From Anaerotignum sp. (GTDB lineage: Bacteria > Bacillota > Clostridia > Lachnospirales > Anaerotignaceae), in NCBI GenBank assembly GCA_020024395.1, contig JAHHTV010000037.1, positions 1 to 11,502 on the forward strand: DNA of 11,502 nt, in the 5' to 3' direction. Positions within the stretch are counted from its first letter, which is position 1. Each line of letters starts with the position of its first letter. The translations under genes were made by a program, and so were the position numbers. Shown here piece after piece: positions 6,280 through 11,502 of the stretch. The notes under the pieces were generated by a model. It ran no database searches, was not told the origin of the DNA, and was given only the letters and a program-made list of their open reading frames with translations.

Positions 6280-7109
6280 CAAAATGTATCTGGGTGGTGT
6301 CCACCCCAACCAACTTGTGGCATTGTCAACAAACGGGACATATCTTCTTTTGTAATGGTAAAATCAAATATATCCAAATTGTATTGCATACGTTCTATGC
6401 TGGAAGATTTGGGCAACGGCAACACATGATTTTCAAGAGCAAAACGCAAACAAATTTGTGCAGGTGTTTTGCCATATTTTTCTGCCAATTCGATTATCAA
6501 CGGCTCTTGTAATACAGCTGTTCGTCCCAGAGGACTCCATGCCTCCACCAATATATCTTGTTGCTGGCTATATGTAACAGCGTATTGCTGACAATACCCA
6601 ACATGATATTCCAGTTGGTTTACCATTGGTTTGACATCTGCTGCACAAAGCAGTGGCATCAAATGATGTGGCAAAAAGTTACTCACACCAATGGCACGCA
6701 ATGTTTTTTCTGCATATAATTTTTCCAAAGCACGCCATGCGTCCAAATCTTTTTTCTGCCATTGGTCACGGTCTGTTTCTGGCATAGGCCAATGCAACAA
6801 ACACAAATCCAAATAATCTGTATCCAAATCTTGCAAAGACCCTTCTACACTTTTCATCACACCATCATATGACAAATCTGCACGCCATACTTTTGATGTC
6901 AAAAATATATCGTTTCTTACAATGCCACTTTGCTTGATGGCTTTTCCCACTTCTTTTTCATTGCCATACATACGAGCGGTATCCAAATGGCGATACCCTG
7001 CGGATAGTGCCATTTTTACAATATCCACTGCCGCATCTGATGTCACTTTATAAGTGCCATATCCCACACAAGGTATCAAAACACCATTGTATAATGTAAA
7101 TGTTTGCAT
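6279..7109 (-). CDS. Aldo/keto reductase
   Basis: NAD(P)H-dependent carbonyl reductase of the AKR TIM-barrel family, 276 residues, the usual length of bacterial AKR5-like enzymes. The catalytic tetrad is complete: D43 and Y48 (HLDTARMYGNE), K73 (LTSKVW) and H106 (LLHWP). Cofactor residues are visible in GVSN (141-144), NQLEYH (164-169) and PLPKSS (231-236) with R240 and N244. The ATG at 7109 has AGGAGTG 8 nt upstream, which overlaps the stop of the CCA transferase gene; only 6 nt separate the genes, so they are cotranscribed. The substrate (2,5-diketo-gluconate, methylglyoxal or other aldehydes) cannot be told. No functional link to tRNA maturation is obvious. Confidence 0.93.
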   Translation of the reverse strand: MQTFTLYNGVLIPCVGYGTYKVTSDAAVDIVKMALSAGYRHLDTARMYGNEKEVGKAIKQSGIVRNDIFLTSKVWRADLSYDGVMKSVEGSLQDLDTDYLDLCLLHWPMPETDRDQWQKKDLDAWRALEKLYAEKTLRAIGVSNFLPHHLMPLLCAADVKPMVNQLEYHVGYCQQYAVTYSQQQDILVEAWSPLGRTAVLQEPLIIELAEKYGKTPAQICLRFALENHVLPLPKSSSIERMQYNLDIFDFTITKEDMSRLLTMPQVGWGGHHPDTF

Positions 7110-7115
7110 ACTGTT

Positions 7116-8330
7116 TCACTCCTGTTCTATTTGGTATTGTTTTGCCAATGCTGTCAAATATGCTGTTGTATTATGTGCAGGGTCATGCAACACGTCCTCC
7201 AATAAATAAGACAACATTTCTCCTACGGATTTGCCTGCTGGAATACCCAATGCCATCAATGTTTTGCCATCCATTGCAAGCATTTTTAAGTTTAAGCAAT
7301 CTTTTTGTGAAACCACCTGTTCCAAAAGTGCCAATGTTTGTGTAATATCCGCTTCTCGTATCACAGATTGTAAGTGCAACAACTGCCGCATGGTATGTTC
7401 TCCCAATTCACCTGCTTGTTTGCGTACACTATATAAATCTTTTGGTATATCCTGCCATAAATATCGCAAAAATATCAATATTTGTTTCATGGTTTGATTA
7501 TCAAATTTCAATTTTTTGCAAAATGTTTTTGCTTGTTCTTCTGTATGCTTTTGCAATACCACACTCCAAAGCAATGCGGTTTCTTTTTGTATTTGTTTAA
7601 GCTGTGGTATGATGTCATTTTGCAATGCAATCAAATTTCCTGAAAACAATGTATCAATATAGGGCAACAAACCACTATCTAAAAGTAGTGGCAATTTTTC
7701 AATGTATGCCCCTTTCCAAAGTTTGTCCAATTCTTCATGAATACGCTCTACACTGATTTTTTCTATCAAAGCAGCATTTTGCTGTAATGCAGTATATGTT
7801 GCAGGCTCCACAGAAAAACCAAGCTGTGACGCAAACCGCACACAACGCAACATACGCAATCCATCTTCTTGAAAACGCTTTGCAGCTTCTCCCACACCTC
7901 TAATTTGTTTTTGTGCAATATCACGTGCCCCACAATAAGGGTCTTGCAATCCATATTGTGGGTGATATGCCATAGCATTCATGGTGAAATCACGACGGAG
8001 CAAATCTTCTTCTAAATTTGGTGTAAAAGACACTGCGTCTGGGTGTCTACCATCAGAATATGTGCCATCAATGCGATATGTTGTGACTTCATAATTCACT
8101 TTATCACATACTACCGTAACTGTACCATGCTGTATACCTGTATCCACAGTATGTGGAAACAACGCCTTAATTTGTTCTGGCAATGCAGATGTTGTAATGT
8201 CCCAGTCTTGGGGCTGTCTGTGTAATATGAAATCTCTCACACAACCACCCACAATATATGCTTCATATCCTGCGGTATTCAATGTTGTTAAAATTTGTAA
8301 TACATTTTGGGGAATGGCTTGTTTTTCCAT
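7116..8330 (-). CDS. cca: CCA tRNA nucleotidyltransferase (class II)
   Basis: Adds or repairs the 3'-CCA end of tRNA using CTP and ATP. It is 404 residues, full length. The N-terminal nucleotidyltransferase head has GGCVRD (28-33), the metal-binding DWD (D42, D44), RRDFTMNAM (112-120) and E155-D156-xx-R159, the protein template for C and A selection. RMLRCVRFASQLGF and ERIHEEL follow, then a helical body and tail of about 200 residues. No HD domain is seen at the C-terminus, as expected for the shorter Firmicutes enzymes. AGAGGA precedes the ATG at 8330. The gene lies just downstream of the terminator of the DUF1858 gene, with almost no room for a separate promoter. An aldo/keto reductase follows in the same transcript. 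Confidence 0.96.
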   Translation of the reverse strand: MEKQAIPQNVLQILTTLNTAGYEAYIVGGCVRDFILHRQPQDWDITTSALPEQIKALFPHTVDTGIQHGTVTVVCDKVNYEVTTYRIDGTYSDGRHPDAVSFTPNLEEDLLRRDFTMNAMAYHPQYGLQDPYCGARDIAQKQIRGVGEAAKRFQEDGLRMLRCVRFASQLGFSVEPATYTALQQNAALIEKISVERIHEELDKLWKGAYIEKLPLLLDSGLLPYIDTLFSGNLIALQNDIIPQLKQIQKETALLWSVVLQKHTEEQAKTFCKKLKFDNQTMKQILIFLRYLWQDIPKDLYSVRKQAGELGEHTMRQLLHLQSVIREADITQTLALLEQVVSQKDCLNLKMLAMDGKTLMALGIPAGKSVGEMLSYLLEDVLHDPAHNTTAYLTALAKQYQIEQE

Positions 8331-8361
8331 ACAATTCCTCTTTTCTATTTATCATGATGAG

Positions 8362-8402
8362 AAAAAAGACGGGAATTTCGTTTTGAAAATCACCGTCTTT
8401 TT
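8362..8402 (-). terminator. Intrinsic terminator of the DUF1858 gene
   Basis: On the - strand AAAAAGACGG (8393-8402) pairs with CCGTCTTTTT (8363-8372). Further imperfect pairing in the 20-nt interior is possible, and a run of six T ends at 8362. It begins 6 nt after the stop of the small gene. Confidence 0.8.
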
Positions 8403-8408
8403 GATACA

Positions 8409-8609
8409 TTATTTGTTTGCCAGATATGCATTGATATCATGCATCAATTTATCAATATCCATACCATGCACCATGCTTGCTTCTTCCAATGTTTCGCCTG
8501 CCGCAGAAGGACAACCCACGCAATGCATACCATTTTCCATCAATATTGCACCAACGCTTCTATCCATCATCAACAATTCACCGATTGTCATATCTTTTGT
8601 TGCCTGCAT
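8409..8609 (-). CDS. DUF1858 (hybrid-cluster-type disulfide redox domain) protein
   Basis: A 66-residue protein made of a single DUF1858 domain. The start [23 protein letters not shown] is typical, and the CxxC pair C30 and C33 ([16 protein letters not shown]) is the conserved feature. In other proteins this domain is fused to or placed beside Fe-S and hybrid-cluster enzymes and is thought to be a disulfide/thiol switch or metal ligand; no activity is proven. AGGAGG stands ahead of the ATG at 8609. It has its own promoter and terminator, so it forms a one-gene unit between cca and the dehydrogenase. Confidence 0.9.
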   Translation of the reverse strand: MQATKDMTIGELLMMDRSVGAILMENGMHCVGCPSAAGETLEEASMVHGMDIDKLMHDINAYLANK

Positions 8610-8643
8610 ATAAACAACCTCCTCTGTCTATTTTTTCCGTTTT

Positions 8644-8649
8644 ATTATA
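8644..8649 (-). promoter_or_regulatory. -10 box of the DUF1858 gene
   Basis: Perfect TATAAT on the - strand, 34 nt before the start at 8609. The -35 position is only a T-rich tract, so the promoter is predicted on the -10 box and spacing alone. Confidence 0.55.
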
Positions 8650-8703
8650 CCCTAAATCATGCAGAAAAAAAAGAGAAAAGACAAAAATTTCTATACTCCA
8701 AAC

Positions 8704-8739
8704 AAAAAGATGATTGTTTTATTCTACAATCACCTTTTT
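8704..8739 (-). terminator. Intrinsic terminator of the carrier/opine-dehydrogenase operon
   Basis: Arms at 8704-8717 and 8726-8739 pair over 14 positions with one G-U wobble (on the - strand) and an 8-nt loop. The - strand transcript ends in TTTTTGTTT. It lies 37 nt after the dehydrogenase stop. Confidence 0.82.
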
Positions 8740-8775
8740 ATCTAGGGGGTCAAAAAACATTTATGTAAATGCAAA

Positions 8776-9888
8776 TTATAATGCTTTGATTGCTTCAACA
8801 AGTTGCTCTTTTGTCATACCACCAAAGCCCATTTGCTCCAGTGTACGTCCTGTCTTGAAATAATCATCGTCATTGTAAGCAGAAGCGATATGAATACAAG
8901 ACTCTACAATTGGGACTTTCAGACCACATACAGTTGCGAATTCATAGCAAGGAACCAACAAATATGCCACATCTTCTGTGATATATCTTGCTTTTGAACT
9001 ATTGGGAGAATTATTAATTTTACCGTGTGTGGTTGATGCACGGTTGAAATCATATACTGTTTCATAATCACTTGCATACAATGCATTCATTGCTTCCAGT
9101 TCTGTCCGCAATTTGATACCCAATGCTGCACCCACAGACAAACGTTCTTTGTCCATGCGAGCTGCTGCTTTTGCAGTTGCGGTACTGCAACAATCTTTAT
9201 AATAGTTAAATTCACCATGAAAGTTTTCCAAAATACCCATATTTAATGTTGTCAGTAGCGGATGTCCACCAAAATTGATATTTTCCAAACCTGCTGCCAC
9301 AGCATTTGGCAATACTTCAATGGGAATAGGCAAAATATCCTGCAATTCTTTTACAATCACACCTGTATCACCTTGTGCCATAATGCTCATAGGCAAAAAT
9401 TCTTTCAATCCCATAATGGTAATCACACCAGGGCTTACAATGCGACACGCCCAAGGAATAGAAATAGCATCTGCAAAAGTGATTTTCAAATCTTGCTTGC
9501 CTTCTTTTTTCAAAATATTTTTTAGCACCAAACCGCCATAATTTCCTGGCATCAACAAAACAGTCTGATTATCTTTCAAATATGGCATCATAGAGCGGAA
9601 CAATGGTTCTTGTGCAAAAGATGGGCAAACCATCACAAATATATTTGCAAATTCCATTGCTTCTTTGATATCTGTTGTTGCCAATGCAATGTTGGAAAAA
9701 CCAGGGAAACACATTTGACAGCCATGTTCTTCTGCCAATGCTTCAATACCGCCTTTTTCTTGAATTGCTTTGATTTGTACCGCAAATTTGGGGTCATCAT
9801 AAATACATACATCATGTCCCAATTTTGCAAAATGATATGCTGCTGTTACACCGCCATTGCCCGCACCGATTACTGTTACTTTACTCAT
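8776..9888 (-). CDS. Octopine/nopaline (opine) dehydrogenase family protein
   Basis: NAD(P)-dependent dehydrogenase of 370 residues. By family it joins or splits an amino acid and a 2-oxo acid (opine) by reductive condensation. The N-terminal Rossmann domain has GAGNGG (8-13) and an acidic D31-D32 at the end of strand 2, which favours NAD(H) over NADP(H). The C-terminal helical octopine-dehydrogenase domain has GGHPLLTT (207-214), whose H209 fits the catalytic histidine of octopine dehydrogenase, followed by N217. GAGGAGGT precedes the ATG at 9888. It follows the YfcC-type carrier by 36 nt, and a terminator ends the unit, so carrier and enzyme very likely share a substrate. The actual amino acid and oxo acid cannot be read; a related D-amino acid or hydroxy acid reaction is possible. 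Confidence 0.86.
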   Translation of the reverse strand: MSKVTVIGAGNGGVTAAYHFAKLGHDVCIYDDPKFAVQIKAIQEKGGIEALAEEHGCQMCFPGFSNIALATTDIKEAMEFANIFVMVCPSFAQEPLFRSMMPYLKDNQTVLLMPGNYGGLVLKNILKKEGKQDLKITFADAISIPWACRIVSPGVITIMGLKEFLPMSIMAQGDTGVIVKELQDILPIPIEVLPNAVAAGLENINFGGHPLLTTLNMGILENFHGEFNYYKDCCSTATAKAAARMDKERLSVGAALGIKLRTELEAMNALYASDYETVYDFNRASTTHGKINNSPNSSKARYITEDVAYLLVPCYEFATVCGLKVPIVESCIHIASAYNDDDYFKTGRTLEQMGFGGMTKEQLVEAIKAL

Positions 9889-9924
9889 TTCAAAACCTCC
9901 TCATTTTTCTCAAAAATGCTTATA

Positions 9925-11397
9925 TTATAAAAAAATGCTACCCAATGTTAAAACAACGCCTGTGATAATAATTGTTCCAATGAAATATGGTAAAATGTGT
10001 TTCAACCAACGTTCATAAGGAATTTTTGCCAATGTCAATGCCCCAAGCAAAACAGCCTGTGTTGGAGAAATATAGTTCATTGTTTCTGCACCAGCCTGAC
10101 AAGCCATTACAACAAATTCTCTGCCAATACCAATAAAATCAGATAATGGCGCCAAAATAGGAATGGTCGCAGTTTGCAAACCAGAAGATGATGGAATTAA
10201 AAATGACATTGGAATATACAACAAGTAGGAAATTGCGGGGAATAACTCTGCTTTCAAAGGTGCTAACATCTGTTCTCCAAAATGCAAAATGGTATCAATA
10301 ATCAAACCATTTGTCATGACAACAGAAAGACCTTTTGCAACACCCAAAACCAATGCAACACTCAAAATATCTTTTGCACCAAAAACAAATAAATTCACAA
10401 TTTGTTTTTCATTGTAGGAATACACTTTACCAATCAAAATGGCACCCACCAGAAACAACATGGTCATTTCTGTAAAATACCAATCTCCTAAAGGTGTACT
10501 GTTGCCAATGATGGTACCCAAAACCGGTACGCCCAATAAGAAATTATGGAAATTTTCAAAAATATGAATATTGAATTTACTTCCCCAAGGAATAATCCCA
10601 ATAATCATAATCACAAACATCAAGCCAAATATAGAAATAACCAATTTTCTTTTTTTATCAAATTCCGGAACATCTGTGGAAGTATTTTTTATAAAATCCG
10701 CATTTGTTTCTGCTCTCAAATCGTATACAATCGATTTTTCTGGATTTTTACGTACATTTTCTGCATATCGCATAACAAAGAAAATTGCAAATGTCAAATA
10801 AGACAAAAACAAAATCACACGACATACAATACCATCACCCAAAGAAATGCCTGCAAGGTTGGAACCAATTCCAACAGAGAATGGATTGACAATACCACCC
10901 GCAATCCCTGCACCTGCACCCAAAAAAACAACCATAACCCCTGTTACAACATCATATCCTGCTGCCAATAAAATGGGAAATAAAATAGGATAAAATGCAA
11001 TGGTTTCTTCTGCCATACCATATGTTGTACCACCAATGGCACAAATACACATGATAATCGGAATCATGATTTTTTCTCGTCCTTCCAAACGTTTCACAAC
11101 TTTTGAAAGTGCTGCGTCAATCGCTTTTGTTTCAAACAATACACCAAGACAGCCACCCAAAACCAATACAAAAAGCACTACATCAATCGCACCTTTGAAC
11201 CCTTCAATGGGCGCTTTCACAATGTCCCACAATCCCTGTGTATTTTGTTCTACCACTTGATATGTACCAGCGATTGGTGTTCCATCTACATACTCATATT
11301 GACCAGCAGGAATAATAAATGTCATGATTGCTACCAAAGCTGTCAAAATCAATAATGTCGTAAATGATGTTGGCATTGTGAATTTTTTTTCCTTCAT
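9925..11397 (-). CDS. YfcC-family (DcuC/AbgT-like) membrane carrier
   Basis: Inner-membrane secondary transporter, 490 residues with about 12 hydrophobic segments (first at 14-32, last at 469-489) and a soluble loop at about 212-250. Family marks are GMAEETIAFYPI (127-138), GGIVNPFSVGIGS (167-179) in the first half and IPSSSGLQTATIPILAPL (401-418) in the second half: the paired hairpin/binding loops of the DcuC/YfcC fold. Members are annotated as C4-dicarboxylate, arginine/ornithine or peptide-related carriers, so the substrate is open; pairing with an opine dehydrogenase suggests an amino acid or opine. The start is the ATG at 11397, because AAAGGAG (11408-11414) is 10 nt upstream; an in-frame GTG at 11406 is only 1 nt from that site. 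First gene of its operon. Confidence 0.88.
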   Translation of the reverse strand: MKEKKFTMPTSFTTLLILTALVAIMTFIIPAGQYEYVDGTPIAGTYQVVEQNTQGLWDIVKAPIEGFKGAIDVVLFVLVLGGCLGVLFETKAIDAALSKVVKRLEGREKIMIPIIMCICAIGGTTYGMAEETIAFYPILFPILLAAGYDVVTGVMVVFLGAGAGIAGGIVNPFSVGIGSNLAGISLGDGIVCRVILFLSYLTFAIFFVMRYAENVRKNPEKSIVYDLRAETNADFIKNTSTDVPEFDKKRKLVISIFGLMFVIMIIGIIPWGSKFNIHIFENFHNFLLGVPVLGTIIGNSTPLGDWYFTEMTMLFLVGAILIGKVYSYNEKQIVNLFVFGAKDILSVALVLGVAKGLSVVMTNGLIIDTILHFGEQMLAPLKAELFPAISYLLYIPMSFLIPSSSGLQTATIPILAPLSDFIGIGREFVVMACQAGAETMNYISPTQAVLLGALTLAKIPYERWLKHILPYFIGTIIITGVVLTLGSIFL

Positions 11398-11434
11398 AAC
11401 TATCACGCTCCTTTGTCATTCATTTTAAGCAAAG

Positions 11435-11466
11435 ATTATAAGAACATAATAAGATAAATTTGACAA
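11435..11466 (-). promoter_or_regulatory. Probable promoter of the carrier operon
   Basis: On the - strand a perfect TATAAT (11435-11440) stands 37 nt before the carrier start. The best -35, TTGTCA (11461-11466), has a long 20-nt spacer; TCAAAT at 17 nt is weak. It overlaps the outward promoter on the + strand. Confidence 0.5.
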
Positions 11467-11489
11467 ATTATACAAAATCATGTTAGAAT
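11460..11489 (+). promoter_or_regulatory. Outward-facing promoter at right edge
   Basis: TTGACA (11460-11465), an 18-nt spacer and TAGAAT (11484-11489) preceded by TGT, an extended -10. It points out of the window and implies a divergent + strand gene beyond position 11502, possibly the regulator of the carrier operon. Confidence 0.55.
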
Positions 11490-11502
11490 GTATCGAAAAA
11501 TT

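Noticed and set aside
8346..8354. Extended -10-like match (TGATAAATA on the - strand) as a cca promoter
   Set aside because: Predicted transcription would begin around 8339, within the cca ribosome site, and the -35 position (TCCCGT) is poor.
8741..8775. G5 run and a CATTTA/TAAATG palindrome after the dehydrogenase gene
   Set aside because: The palindrome leaves only a 2-nt loop and the G run has no partner. The nearby hairpin at 8704-8739 already explains termination.
1..11502. CRISPR array, tRNA or rRNA genes, insertion sequences, toxin-antitoxin pairs, phage genes
   Set aside because: No spaced direct repeats, cloverleaf sequences, transposase-like frames or terminal inverted repeats were found on either strand.

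Overview
The window is AT-rich Firmicutes DNA, most likely from an anaerobic gut-type clostridium. The evidence is compact operons, strong AGGAGG-type ribosome sites ahead of nearly every gene, a YtrA-type GntR regulator with its ABC cassette, KtrAB-type potassium uptake and a YfcC-type carrier. The exact genus cannot be read from the sequence. Thirteen protein genes are supported, one of them cut by the left edge. Two are on the + strand and eleven on the - strand. I see no tRNA, rRNA, CRISPR array, insertion sequence or phage gene.

Layout from left to right: (1) A - strand operon runs from about 3180 down past position 1, in the order tdk (thymidine kinase), an HD-domain 5'-deoxynucleotidase, ktrB (K+ channel subunit), ktrA (its nucleotide-binding regulatory subunit, cut by the window edge). 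The first two overlap as ATGA; the later gaps are 16 and 25 nt. (2) Divergent from tdk is a small + strand zinc-ribbon gene (3280-3495), followed by a hairpin terminator shared with the next - strand operon. (3) A - strand three-gene operon (5446 to 3569) holds a GntR/YtrA repressor, an ABC ATPase and an ABC-2 permease. A consensus promoter lies upstream, with an inverted-repeat operator over its -10 box. (4) A + strand gene (5660-6265) encodes an XRE helix-turn-helix protein with four membrane segments, divergent from the GntR operon. It ends in a symmetric terminator shared with the converging aldo/keto reductase gene. (5) A - strand pair encodes the CCA-adding tRNA nucleotidyltransferase and an aldo/keto reductase. 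(6) A short DUF1858 redox gene has its own promoter and terminator. (7) A - strand pair at the right end encodes a YfcC-family membrane carrier and an octopine/nopaline-type dehydrogenase. A good promoter points out of the right edge, implying a divergent gene just outside.

Most of this is housekeeping and ordinary transport. The parts that reward a second look are: the coupling of thymidine kinase to an opposing deoxynucleotidase (together two steps of the deoxycytidine route to thymidylate) in one operon with a K+ transporter that looks c-di-AMP regulated; the self-controlled GntR-ABC operon facing a membrane-anchored regulator; and the carrier plus opine-dehydrogenase pair of unknown substrate. 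I did not find a convincing wholly new system.
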